From NCBI GenBank assembly GCA_002148405.1, contig MUGG01000033.1:1-64000 (forward strand): a stretch of 64,000 nucleotides of DNA, given 5' to 3'. The notes beneath the pieces are model-generated. The model was not told the DNA's origin. It saw only the letters and a list, made by a program, of their open reading frames with translations, and did no database searches. Positions 45,869-55,106 of the stretch are shown one piece after another (position 1 is the stretch's first letter; each line of letters starts with the position of its first letter). The translations under genes were made by a program, and so were the position numbers. The DNA comes from Alkalinema sp. CACIAM 70d. Its GTDB lineage: Bacteria > Cyanobacteriota > Cyanobacteriia > Leptolyngbyales > Leptolyngbyaceae.

Positions 45869-48800
45869 ATGGTTGATCCAGATATCAAATTCGGTTCACA
45901 AGTGATCCCAACTTCCCTAGAAGCCTCATTGCAAAAGTCTCTAGAAACTTCATGGCAAGAAATTTCTAGCCATCAATTGCAGTTTTTGCAGAGTTTGTGG
46001 GAAGGAGTCAGCTACGGGATTTATGTCCTAGATGTGTTGGAGGAGGGGCAAGACTTTCGCTTTAAAGCGTTTAATCCATTTATTGCACGGACGAGTTCAG
46101 TTCCTGTTGAGCAACTCTTGGGAAAGACTGTAACAGAAACCTTTCCGGCAGAAACTGCTGATCGCTATTGTCAACACTATCAGAGATGTGTACAGTCCCG
46201 GCAACCTCAAGTTTTTGAAGAATGTCTCCCCTATGATGATCAGGAAACGTGGTGGATGATGACTGTTAGTCCGCTACTGAACGACGATCGGGTAGAGCAG
46301 CTTTTGGTCACGTTGGTTGATATTACGGAACGAGCTCAGCTAGAAGCGGAACGTAAAGCGGCAGAGGTGGCTCTGGCTGAAAGTGAAGCCAAGTTCCGCC
46401 GCTTGGTGGAAAATGCTCATGATATCATCGGTATTTGGAGCCTAGATGGAACTTTGACCTATCTTGCACCGGGCGTGCAGGCAGTGCTGGGTTATAGGCC
46501 AGAGGATTGGGTGGGAAAATCCTTTGCTCCCATGGTGCATCCGGAGGATTTACCAAGGTGTTTAGAGGCCAATCAAAAGGTTATACAAACTGGAGAAAGT
46601 ATTTCAGGGCTAGAATTTCGCAATACCCATCAGGATGGTCGCTGGATTTGGCTATCGCTTAACATTGCCCCGGTTAAGGATTCCCAAGGTCAAGTTATCG
46701 CTCTGCAAGGGGTTTTGCGTGACATTAACGATCGCAAACAACAGGAAACCGCGTTGCGATTCATTGTGGAAGGCACCCTCGCGAAGACGGGAGACGAATT
46801 TCTGCGGGCCTGTGTGCAGCATTTGGCGGAAATTGTTCAAGTCAAATATGCATTTATTACGGAAGCGGTGGATGATAGCTATCAGACCACCAAAATGTTG
46901 ACCCTTTGGAATGGGGAGAACTTTATTGAACCCTATGAGTTCGATCTTGCTGGAACCCCTTGTAATTGTGTGTTCCAAGATAACTGGGGAATTTTTCCAG
47001 ACTCGCTCCAATCTCGCTTTCCTGATGCTTCTACCTTAGCCATACTGAATGCTGAAAGCTACCTGGGAACAGTCATTGTCGATTCTCAAGGTAAAAAAAT
47101 TGGGAATATTGGCATTTTAGATATCAAGCCACTAACTGATAATCTTGAAACTGCCAAATTTATCCTGCAAATTTTTGCCACTCGAGTAGGGGCAGAACTA
47201 GAACGTAAAATTGCTGAACGGAAATTACAAGAGCAGGAAAATTTTCTGCGGACGGTCTATGAAGGGGCTGTTCAGCCAATTTTTGTGGTGGATGTGTTAC
47301 CCGATGGGGATTTTCGGTATAGCGGGTGGAATACGGCTGCCGAAATCATAGCGGGCCGATCGAGTCAAGAAATTGCTGGAAAAACACCTGAAGAAGTCTA
47401 TGGAGAGGAAATTGGAACCATAGAACGCCAACGGTTACAGGAGTATCTGAAGTTAGGGACTTCGGGCAGCTACGAAGAATGTGTCAATCTTGATGGAGAA
47501 TATTCCTGGTGGGTTACAACCCATAATCCGGTGCGGGATAGTGATGGGAACATTCATCGATTTATTGGGACAACGTTTGATATTACAGAAATAAAGCTAG
47601 CAGAAGCGGCGCTGCAAGACTATGCCGATCGGCAAACGTTATGCAATCAACTGACGAATCAAGTCCGGAATTCTCTCGATCTAGATACTGTGATTGCGAC
47701 CACGATTCAGTCGATTCGGGAAGTCTTAGGTATCGATCACTGCGCTTTCGCATGGTATGAAGTGCATCAAGGGATTCCCTATTGGATTATGGTGCAGGAA
47801 GCCAAACTAGATGTAGTACCTAGCGGTTTAGGGATGTATGCTGCATCGCTGGTTGGGCCTGTGGAATCCATTTTGGATCAACAGACAATTTTATGCGTTG
47901 ATGATGCCAGTCAGTATGAAGAGCCGATTCACCGCGCTTTCTTACAATCTATTCGGGCGCAGTCTGAAATATTGTTACCGCTTCGAACGAATAGCCAACG
48001 GACTGGGGTGATTATCTGTGTTAATCATGCATCAGTGAGACCTTGGATGGAAAGTGAGGTAGAGCTTTTACTAGCAGTCCGAGATCAATTAGCGATCGCG
48101 ATTGATCAAGCTGACCTCTATTCCGAAAGCCGTGCAAAAAGCAAAGAACTTCAACAGACTTTGCGAGAACTCCAACGCACTCAAACCCAGATGTTGCAAA
48201 GTGAAAAAATGTCTAGTTTAGGCCAGTTGGTGGCTGGGATTGCCCATGAAATCAATAATCCAGTTAATTTTATCCACGGCAATGTGACCTATGCTGAAGA
48301 TTACATTCAAGATTTATTGGATGTAATTCAACTTTATCAAGATGTCTATCCTCAGCCGACTCCAGTAATTGCAGAAAAGCTTGAAGAAGTTGATGTCGAA
48401 TTCCTGAGTGAAGATTTGCCTAAGGTTGTTAGCTCGATGAAAGTAGGAACGGAAAGAATTCGAGAAATTGTCAAATCTCTCCGACTCTTTTCCCGGCTTG
48501 ATGAAGCAGAGTATAAGGCTGTTAACATTCATGATGGCATTGATAGCACCTTAATGATTTTGCAAAATCGCCTGAAAGCGAAAACAAGTCGTAATGAAAT
48601 CCAGGTAATTAAAGATTATGGTGATTTGCCAGAGGTTGAGTGTTTTGCAGGTCAGCTTAATCAGGTATTTATGAATATCTTAGTGAATGCGATCGATGCC
48701 TTGGAAGAACGAGATGCTGGGCGATCGCTAGAGGAACAAGAGCAGTCTCCCAGCACGATTCGTATCAAAACTGAACGAGTTAATTCTAAGTACGTCAACA

Positions 48801-49042
48801 TTAGTTTTCTAGATAATGGACTGGGGATTCCCGAACCCATTCAAAAGCGCTTGTTTGATCCATTCTTTACCACGAAACCGATCGGAAAAGGGACGGGTAT
48901 GGGAATGTCCATCAGCTATCAAATTGTGACTGAAAAACATAGCGGAAAATTACTCTGTCGTTCTACCCCGGAACAGGGGACTGAGTTTATTGTCCAAATT
49001 CCCATTCAACAACGCAATACAAAGCCGAGCAGCAGTTATTAG
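45869..49042 (+). CDS. Multi-sensor histidine kinase, PAS-PAS-GAF-PAS-GAF
   Basis: A soluble 1057-aa kinase. PAS1 (about 37-165) ends LVTLVDITERAQ, PAS2 (about 170-300) ends GVLRDINDRKQQ, a GAF-like domain follows (about 305-455), PAS3 (about 462-590) ends GTTFDITEIKLA, and a second GAF domain (about 600-755) lacks a Cys-His bilin site. The transmitter has His793 (GIAHEINNP), N box NQVFMNILVNAIDALEE and G boxes DNGLGI and GTGMGMS. PAS or GAF ligands are unknown. It belongs to the same transmitter group as 10056 and 35128. ATG 45869 is listed; GTG 45860 is possible. No regulator gene is adjacent; a 9-bp inverted repeat (atcaatgga/tccattgat, 49058-49095) follows its stop. Confidence 0.88.
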   Translation: MVDPDIKFGSQVIPTSLEASLQKSLETSWQEISSHQLQFLQSLWEGVSYGIYVLDVLEEGQDFRFKAFNPFIARTSSVPVEQLLGKTVTETFPAETADRYCQHYQRCVQSRQPQVFEECLPYDDQETWWMMTVSPLLNDDRVEQLLVTLVDITERAQLEAERKAAEVALAESEAKFRRLVENAHDIIGIWSLDGTLTYLAPGVQAVLGYRPEDWVGKSFAPMVHPEDLPRCLEANQKVIQTGESISGLEFRNTHQDGRWIWLSLNIAPVKDSQGQVIALQGVLRDINDRKQQETALRFIVEGTLAKTGDEFLRACVQHLAEIVQVKYAFITEAVDDSYQTTKMLTLWNGENFIEPYEFDLAGTPCNCVFQDNWGIFPDSLQSRFPDASTLAILNAESYLGTVIVDSQGKKIGNIGILDIKPLTDNLETAKFILQIFATRVGAELERKIAERKLQEQENFLRTVYEGAVQPIFVVDVLPDGDFRYSGWNTAAEIIAGRSSQEIAGKTPEEVYGEEIGTIERQRLQEYLKLGTSGSYEECVNLDGEYSWWVTTHNPVRDSDGNIHRFIGTTFDITEIKLAEAALQDYADRQTLCNQLTNQVRNSLDLDTVIATTIQSIREVLGIDHCAFAWYEVHQGIPYWIMVQEAKLDVVPSGLGMYAASLVGPVESILDQQTILCVDDASQYEEPIHRAFLQSIRAQSEILLPLRTNSQRTGVIICVNHASVRPWMESEVELLLAVRDQLAIAIDQADLYSESRAKSKELQQTLRELQRTQTQMLQSEKMSSLGQLVAGIAHEINNPVNFIHGNVTYAEDYIQDLLDVIQLYQDVYPQPTPVIAEKLEEVDVEFLSEDLPKVVSSMKVGTERIREIVKSLRLFSRLDEAEYKAVNIHDGIDSTLMILQNRLKAKTSRNEIQVIKDYGDLPEVECFAGQLNQVFMNILVNAIDALEERDAGRSLEEQEQSPSTIRIKTERVNSKYVNISFLDNGLGIPEPIQKRLFDPFFTTKPIGKGTGMGMSISYQIVTEKHSGKLLCRSTPEQGTEFIVQIPIQQRNTKPSSSY

Positions 49043-49984
49043 TTGATTGATGGGGCGATCAATGGATTGGTCAGGGTATTGAGCTTTCCATTGATTTATA
49101 AGAATGAGATGGTCAAGACAAAAGTTTACAGCATTTAATGCTTGCTAGAGTATAAATACTTAAATTATCTGTCATTGTTTAGTTTTCTAGTTTTCCACTT
49201 TTTAGTGATTTAATTAGCCTGTTGAAGGTTTGGCTTAAGTTTTTATTTAAAAGTTTGATTGGAATATTCTTGGATAACGATGTAAGATTGTTGACTAAGA
49301 CTTTCCCTAGTTCTTCACTTTTTTCAATTGGCTAAGTAAAATGGGTGATGTGACTAGATTGGTAAAGATTATCTGGTGTAAAAGACAGATATGCCGAATG
49401 TATAGTTAGAATTAGGTAAAGGCAGTCATTGCTCGGCTATCTATGCAGCAAGGTATCGTATTGGTTAGTACAGTCTAACAATGTATCAGATAGATTGAGC
49501 TATCAGTGTGTAGTGCCGACTTTGCCTCTATACGAAATTAGGGTATTTAGCTTCAGTGAAACCCCTAATTTTGTGATTTTTGGTTGAAATGAATTTTGCT
49601 GACAATCTAGTATTTGCAACTAATTTTGAGAAATACTGCGTTTCATTCCTGCTGTCCAGGGTAGATTAGGAATACATCAATAGTGGCTGACAAAAGCCAA
49701 CGATTCAACTGATACGACGTCATTTGAACTGTTGCTCAATATCAGATAGAAATATTGATTATTGTGTGTTTCCAGCAGTAGATTCAGTACATAAGCGCTT
49801 TAGATGTATCAATACTCATCTGGTTGGGATTGTCTATTTGATTGCTTGAAACTACTAACTACGTTGGATCGCTGAAGTGTCGGCATCTCCCTGGGTTTTA
49901 AAATCAGTGGCTAGCAATGGCTAGTCTTGATCTGCCCGAAGTCTTCTGCACCTGAGACATATCTGTATCTTTCTGACGAAATCT
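49043..49984. other. Long intergenic region, 942 bp
   Basis: The largest gene-free stretch of the window, AT-rich, between the multi-sensor kinase and the first exported-protein gene. After the inverted repeat at 49058-49095 I see no open frame of meaningful length, no tRNA-like fold and no clear tandem repeat. It probably contains the promoter of the surface-protein cluster and possibly a long leader or small RNA. Confidence 0.5.
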
Positions 49985-52492
49985 ATGCAAGTTAAAAATC
50001 GTGCGGCTTATCGCCGTTTGCTAGCTGCTACTTTAATGGTGGGTAGCACACTTCCTTTGGCCTTACCTCTGCTTGCTGAAACTCCAGTGGGGACGCCCAT
50101 TAGCAACACTGCAACAGCGACCTATGAAGATCCTAACGGAACCACTTTTAATGCGACTTCTAATACAGTAACAGTCACGATCGCAGAAGTGGCGGGTGTT
50201 TTTGTTACACCTTTGGCCACGATCGATCAAAATGGCGGCAGTGTCTTACCTAACGACGTCATTAACTACGAATTTAAGGTTGAAAACGCAGGGAACGATA
50301 CCACTCAATTATTCATTCCTCCCGCTCCCGTTGTCACGGGCCCTGGAAGCGCTTCTCAAGTCTTTATTACGGGCTATATTGATGCCAATGGCAACCGGAC
50401 GAATTTTGCACCCGTAGCCGTGACTGCCAATCCTACAGGCAGTATTGCAGGTCTCCCAACGATCGGTGCTAACCCTGCTGGAGTTCTCCCTGCCGGTTAC
50501 TCCTATGTGGTCAGCGTGCCTGTTACAGTCAGCAACCTAGCCGCTTCCGGTGCCAGCATTGTTGTGCGGTTGGGGGACACAGCGCCGAATGATAACAGTC
50601 CAGCGACCCAGAACCAACCCGATGCTCCTGATAGTGCACTGAACACCGAAGTCAGAACCATTGATTACGCTGGTGAAACGGGGCCTTCCGCCGCAGTATT
50701 ACCGGCCTCGGCAGAACGGGAAGCCAGTGCGGTACAAACGGTAACCGTCGGTTCCCAAGCCCAAGCCTTAGCAACAATTCTGAAGAATCGCCTTGGGGTG
50801 AATGCACAAGACCCAGCCAAGTTAGAGGATGACATCATTACCTACGGGCTTGGCCTAGAAGTAGAATCTACGGCTCCTACAGGTAGCGTAGGGATTACTC
50901 CCGGTAAGCTGGTAGGGATTACGGTGAATGGAATAGGCGCTAACCGAGTGTTAGTGTCTGATGCAGTCCCGACAAGTACTGCGCTCACCAGTGCTGCGGA
51001 TGTAAAAGCGCCAACCAACTGGACAGCCGTCTACACCACGGATGCTCTGAGTGTGCCAGCAACCCAGGCCAACTGGTCTACCACGTTCAGTGCCGCTGCA
51101 ACCCGGATTGGGTTTGTCTACGACACTGGCGTGAATGGCCCCATTAACGAAGGCACCACGGTCACAGGTTTTGAATTTAAGGTGATCACCAGTGGCATTC
51201 CTGTAGGTTCCACTACTCCTGTCAACATTGCCAACATTGCCCAAGTGATGGGACAAACTCAAGGCAATACAGGCCCGACGGCTCCTCTGGTCTACGACGA
51301 ATCCGGTGACCAAAATCCCTCGAACTTTAATGACAATGGGTCACCCTTTATTCCGCCCGGTGGTACCATCCTAACCCCAGGCTCTAACAACGTTCCCACG
51401 GGGCAAGCCAATCCAACCAACGATGGCGTAGACAACAACAACGACAACACTGGCGTTGGCCCTGGTGGGGAAGATAACGTTTACACCGTAGCGCTGCCGG
51501 GAACGGTGCTGAATGGTCCCGCAGGTGTGCCTGGTGCCGTTGGCCCAACCAATAACAATGACGACTTCACCAACCGCAGCACCAACGTACCTCCTAATAT
51601 TGCACCGGGTCAAACGGTAGATTTCACAGCCACTACTGTTGATGCCACCTTCCAAAATTCGATCAGTAACCCCGACACCACGAACCCACTGACCAACATC
51701 TTGCTGGTACCGGATACGTTGGGTTTCACACCGAGTCCCCAAGAAACCCTGCCTCCCGATGGCACCAAAGTCACAATTACCTATGGTGGACAGAGTGCGG
51801 TGTATCGCTATGATGCAGGGGTTGGCAACTTTGTGTTTGAGTCAGGAACAGCGATTCTGATTCCCACGTTGGCTCCAGGCCAAACTATCAACTATGACGT
51901 TTCAGTAGATTTACCTGGTGCAACGCCGCAGTCTACGGATACTGGAATTGGTTACTCGATTCCCATCTATGCCTTCAAGGATGTCGATGGAGACTCTCGT
52001 CCTGATCCCGCTGAAACAACCCAAAACCGGACGATCGATCGGGTCTACGTCGGTTATCTGAAGCTACGTAAACAGGCGCAAATCCTGGATACGGATGGTA
52101 CGACTGTGCTGCAAGCGTATACCGATGACAATGCCTTGTTAGCTTCTAAGGCTGCGCCGGGTCGGACGATTCAGTACAGGATCACCTACCAAAACATTTC
52201 CATTGCACCGGTTGGAACTGGCAACATCATTCTGGATGCTCAAAACATCACGATTACTGAGAATGGTGACAACGGTACTAACACTTGGGCACAGGAAATC
52301 AACGGTGCTATCATCACTAGCCACGTCACTGGCTCGGTCGTGGTGACCTACGGAACGACGACCTACAATCCTGCGGGTGAGCAAACGGGAACGACTAAGG
52401 CTGCTGACGTTGTGGAGTATGTCCACAAGCCGGGTGTGGTGATTCAACCGGGTGCGAGTGGTTCCTTCACCTTCAAGCGCAAGATCAACTAG
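49985..52492 (+). CDS. Exported repeat-domain protein, DUF11-like (835 aa)
   Basis: A Sec signal peptide (about 1-31, LALPLLAETP) is followed by an all-beta protein. TATYEDPNGTTFNATSNTVTVTIA opens the mature part as in many DUF11-type surface proteins; LPNDVINYEFKVENAGND and, later, AAPGRTIQYRITYQNIS are DUF11-like strands. A central Asn/Asp/Gly-rich stretch (about 455-505, NDGVDNNNDNTGVGPG) links the parts and resembles calcium-binding linkers. It ends FTFKRKIN, close to FVRFKAKVN of the last gene of the cluster. No enzyme motif is visible; a structural surface or appendage role is inferred. It is the first of six same-strand exported-protein genes. Confidence 0.82.
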   Translation: MQVKNRAAYRRLLAATLMVGSTLPLALPLLAETPVGTPISNTATATYEDPNGTTFNATSNTVTVTIAEVAGVFVTPLATIDQNGGSVLPNDVINYEFKVENAGNDTTQLFIPPAPVVTGPGSASQVFITGYIDANGNRTNFAPVAVTANPTGSIAGLPTIGANPAGVLPAGYSYVVSVPVTVSNLAASGASIVVRLGDTAPNDNSPATQNQPDAPDSALNTEVRTIDYAGETGPSAAVLPASAEREASAVQTVTVGSQAQALATILKNRLGVNAQDPAKLEDDIITYGLGLEVESTAPTGSVGITPGKLVGITVNGIGANRVLVSDAVPTSTALTSAADVKAPTNWTAVYTTDALSVPATQANWSTTFSAAATRIGFVYDTGVNGPINEGTTVTGFEFKVITSGIPVGSTTPVNIANIAQVMGQTQGNTGPTAPLVYDESGDQNPSNFNDNGSPFIPPGGTILTPGSNNVPTGQANPTNDGVDNNNDNTGVGPGGEDNVYTVALPGTVLNGPAGVPGAVGPTNNNDDFTNRSTNVPPNIAPGQTVDFTATTVDATFQNSISNPDTTNPLTNILLVPDTLGFTPSPQETLPPDGTKVTITYGGQSAVYRYDAGVGNFVFESGTAILIPTLAPGQTINYDVSVDLPGATPQSTDTGIGYSIPIYAFKDVDGDSRPDPAETTQNRTIDRVYVGYLKLRKQAQILDTDGTTVLQAYTDDNALLASKAAPGRTIQYRITYQNISIAPVGTGNIILDAQNITITENGDNGTNTWAQEINGAIITSHVTGSVVVTYGTTTYNPAGEQTGTTKAADVVEYVHKPGVVIQPGASGSFTFKRKIN

Positions 52493-52536
52493 TCAACCGT
52501 AGCGTCTTCGTTACGCCGACCAGGGTAATGAAACAG

Positions 52537-52581
52537 GAAGCGGTCTATTCATTTCTAAAATCACGATCGATAGACCGCTTC
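52537..52581 (+). terminator. Perfect 12-bp inverted repeat between surface genes
   Basis: GAAGCGGTCTAT (52537-52548) pairs fully with ATAGACCGCTTC (52570-52581) over a 21-nt loop. No T run follows, so it may be an operator, an RNA stabiliser or an attenuator and not a simple terminator. Confidence 0.6.
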
Positions 52582-52654
52582 TATCCTACTGACTCAATCT
52601 CACTGATTTTGCACTTTCTAGCAATTTTGTCACCCCCAGATTTTCACAATTACT

Positions 52655-53215
52655 ATGAAACGTTCATTCATTATTGGCTTCTCAACCTTAGCGTTAGTTT
52701 TGGCAGCACCGATCGGCCATGCTGCCTTCTTTTCTCAGGGCTTTTTCGGTGGGTCTGCGATCGCGCAGAATGCTCAACGACCCGATGTGCGTCTGCAATT
52801 AGTTGCTGAGAAGCGTCTCGTTGCGCGTAATTCCCAAGGACAAGAACAAGTGACTTGGCAAGCGATCGGGGGCCAAAATTCTGCCCGTCCTGGGGATGTC
52901 CTGCGATACTCCCTCATTGGCAAAAACCAAGGCAATCGGGCTGCTCGGAAATTTGCTCTAACGCAGCCTGTTCCGAAAGGTACAGTTTATGTGATGAACT
53001 CTGCTGCTAAAGGGAAAGGAGCAGAGTTGATTTACAGCATTGATGGCGGGAAGAGCTTTGTGGCCAATCCGACGGTTCCGGTACGGACGGCGAGCGGTAA
53101 GGTGGAAAATCGTCCTGCCCCCGCAGAAAGCTATACCCACATTCGTTGGCAGTGGGGCGGAGAACTGGCTCCTGGTGGAAATGTCAACGTTGCTTACCAA
53201 GTTAGAGTGCGCTAA
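52655..53215 (+). CDS. Small exported DUF11-like protein (186 aa)
   Basis: A signal peptide (about 1-37, ending AIAQN) precedes a single conserved-repeat domain (about 45-186): RLQLVAEKRLV, RPGDVLRYSLIGKNQGNRAA and TQPVPKGTVYVMNSA are the usual three elements (a charged first strand, PGD-xxY, N-x-G, P-x-G-T). It is one domain of the type found several times in its larger neighbours, so it may be a subunit or cap. Cysteine is absent from the mature protein. Strong hairpins lie on both sides of the gene. Confidence 0.82.
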   Translation: MKRSFIIGFSTLALVLAAPIGHAAFFSQGFFGGSAIAQNAQRPDVRLQLVAEKRLVARNSQGQEQVTWQAIGGQNSARPGDVLRYSLIGKNQGNRAARKFALTQPVPKGTVYVMNSAAKGKGAELIYSIDGGKSFVANPTVPVRTASGKVENRPAPAESYTHIRWQWGGELAPGGNVNVAYQVRVR

Positions 53216-53220
53216 GGGTT

Positions 53221-53268
53221 CATGGGAAGGTCAATGGTGTTCAAAATATCACCATTGATTTCCCTATG
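53221..53268 (+). terminator. Long hairpin after the 186-aa gene
   Basis: TCAATGGTG pairs perfectly with CACCATTGA over a 10-nt loop, and the stem extends through GGGAA/TTCCC and CAT/ATG with small bulges (53221-53239 against 53250-53268). There is no T run. It starts 5 bases after the stop codon. Confidence 0.65.
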
Positions 53269-53528
53269 AAGAATATCTGTCGGCGGGAAAGTGTTTTCAG
53301 GTTAGAGCAAATCTAAGTGCGATCGCTGGTTCACCCACCCCCATATATCAAGCTTCTCGAAATCATCTACCCCCAGACATTTCTGTGCATAGCATAACTT
53401 GATTAATTCAGCTTGTTAACAAACTGGTTGGCTAACTGGTTGGCTAACTTATTGACTAACTTATTGATACCTGCTGACCCAACTTGTTAACGAACTTACG
53501 AATTGCTAGACCTTACTTTGCTCTCACC
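53269..53528 (+). other. Spacer with 12-bp repeat array (53424-53470)
   Basis: ctggttggctaa occurs twice (53424-53435 and 53436-53447), followed by cttattgactaa (53448-53459) and cttattgatac (53460-53470): nearly four units of 12 bp. cttgttaac flanks the array on both sides (53412 and 53483). No gene is visible in this stretch. Confidence 0.85.
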
Positions 53529-55106
53529 ATGCTGCCACGATTCTGTTCTCCTCTACATCTTTTTCAGAAAACCACTCGTCAAAAAGCAACTTTTGGGTTG
53601 GCTCTGTTGATTGTCGCTAACAGCGTTATGAATCCCTGGTCATCGGCTGCTCAAGCACAACAGAATGCAGCCCAACCAGCAGAGACTTATCCACTGGTGA
53701 ACCAAGCAGCTTATGGTTACAGCACAGTATCGCAGACTAGATACCCTGCAATCCAACAGTTCCAAGGCGTTACAGGACAATTACAGAGCGAAATTATTCC
53801 TGCATTAGTTGACCCTTTAGGCCGTATTGTCGGCTGTGCTGGAGAGGTCTTACCCAGTTACGTTGGGTTTAGTGTCGCCGTCTATGACGCAGATCCCAGC
53901 GATCCAACGGGAGCTAGCTTGGGGCAATTGACACCGTTAACGCGCACTGAGTTACCTGATATTCCGAACAACGGAATTCTGAAAGGACTTGCGCCAAATA
54001 CTGAAAATAGTAATCCCTACTTCTTGCCGACCAGTAGTGACGGAACCTATAACTTCCTCCTCGATCCGAATCGTGGACAGCTAGATGTGGGCCGAACCTA
54101 TATTCTGGTCATTAATCCTCCACCTAATTCGATTTACAGTCAGCGACGGATTCAAATTCGGATTGATTCTAGAAATAACAACCTTGTTGCCTATACAGCG
54201 ACCTCCCTTGATGGTAGACCTGTTAGTTCGAGTACTAATCAAACTTCGATTGCTGGCACCCTACAAGTCTCCAATGCTGAAGCAACCTCATTGATTTTAG
54301 CGGCCCTCGATTTAAATGCAAGTGTGTGCCAAGCCCAGGAAATACAAATTGTGAAAACCGCCGATCGGGCGGCGGCGCAACCGGGGGACACGGTGGTCTA
54401 CCGACTGACCCTCCGCAACCTCGCTAGCTCCGTAGTAAACAACTTGCAGGTGACGGATGAATTACCCTTTGGCTTCCGATACCGCGAAGGTTCAGCCAAG
54501 GCAGAGTACCAAAAGCAATCCCTACCTATCCAAGCAACGGCCAACAGTAGAAGTTTGGTATTCAACCTGAATGGGGTCAATTTACCGGGTATTCAAACGA
54601 TCGACCAAGTTCAAATTATCAACATCGCCTACGCCGCTACCCTCACCCCCGACGCCATTCGAGGCAACGGTAAAAATCTAGCCTCGGTTCAAGGTCGTCG
54701 CGCTGATAACCAACAAACGGTCAAAGATGGCCCTGCTTCCCATCAACTTCGCATTAATCCTGGCCTGCTATCGGATTGTGGGACCCTGCTAGGCCGAGTA
54801 TTTGAGGATAAAAACTTTGACGGTGAACAACAGCCTGGTGAACCTGGAATTCCTAATGCCGTTGTGATTCTCGATGATGGTAATCGCATTACAACCGATG
54901 CCAATGGTCTGTTCTCCGTAGCGAATGTAATTTCGGGGTATCGCACGGGTGTTTTGGATCTCAGTAGCGTTCCAGGTTATACCTTCGCACCGAATCGCAA
55001 GTTTAAAGAACGGAACAGTCAATCTCGATTGGTGCATTTATCCCCCGGTGGTTTGGTTCGTATGAATTTCGCTGTGACACCCGCAGCCCAGGAGGTTGCT
55101 AAATGA
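53529..55106 (+). CDS. Exported DUF11 plus SdrD-B-like protein
   Basis: The 525-aa product has a long signal region (cleavage likely near SSAAQAQQ, about 44), a unique beta-rich N-terminal domain (about 55-270, with FLLDPNRGQLDVG and Cys in GRIVGCAGE), a DUF11 domain (about 275-405; IQIVKTADRAAAQPGDTVVYRLTLRN, VTDELPFGF), and an SdrD B-like carboxypeptidase-regulatory fold (about 415-510; GRVFEDKNFDGEQQPGEPGIPNA, TDANGLFSV). ATG 53529 is chosen; a TTG at 53484 would add 15 residues. Its stop overlaps the start of the barrel gene by 4 bases (ATGA), so the two proteins are likely made together and may act together. Confidence 0.85.
   Translation: MLPRFCSPLHLFQKTTRQKATFGLALLIVANSVMNPWSSAAQAQQNAAQPAETYPLVNQAAYGYSTVSQTRYPAIQQFQGVTGQLQSEIIPALVDPLGRIVGCAGEVLPSYVGFSVAVYDADPSDPTGASLGQLTPLTRTELPDIPNNGILKGLAPNTENSNPYFLPTSSDGTYNFLLDPNRGQLDVGRTYILVINPPPNSIYSQRRIQIRIDSRNNNLVAYTATSLDGRPVSSSTNQTSIAGTLQVSNAEATSLILAALDLNASVCQAQEIQIVKTADRAAAQPGDTVVYRLTLRNLASSVVNNLQVTDELPFGFRYREGSAKAEYQKQSLPIQATANSRSLVFNLNGVNLPGIQTIDQVQIINIAYAATLTPDAIRGNGKNLASVQGRRADNQQTVKDGPASHQLRINPGLLSDCGTLLGRVFEDKNFDGEQQPGEPGIPNAVVILDDGNRITTDANGLFSVANVISGYRTGVLDLSSVPGYTFAPNRKFKERNSQSRLVHLSPGGLVRMNFAVTPAAQEVAK

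Noticed and set aside
49043..49984. Hidden small gene or riboswitch in the longest spacer
   Set aside because: No frame of useful length and no known riboswitch core could be recognised by eye; left as unexplained.
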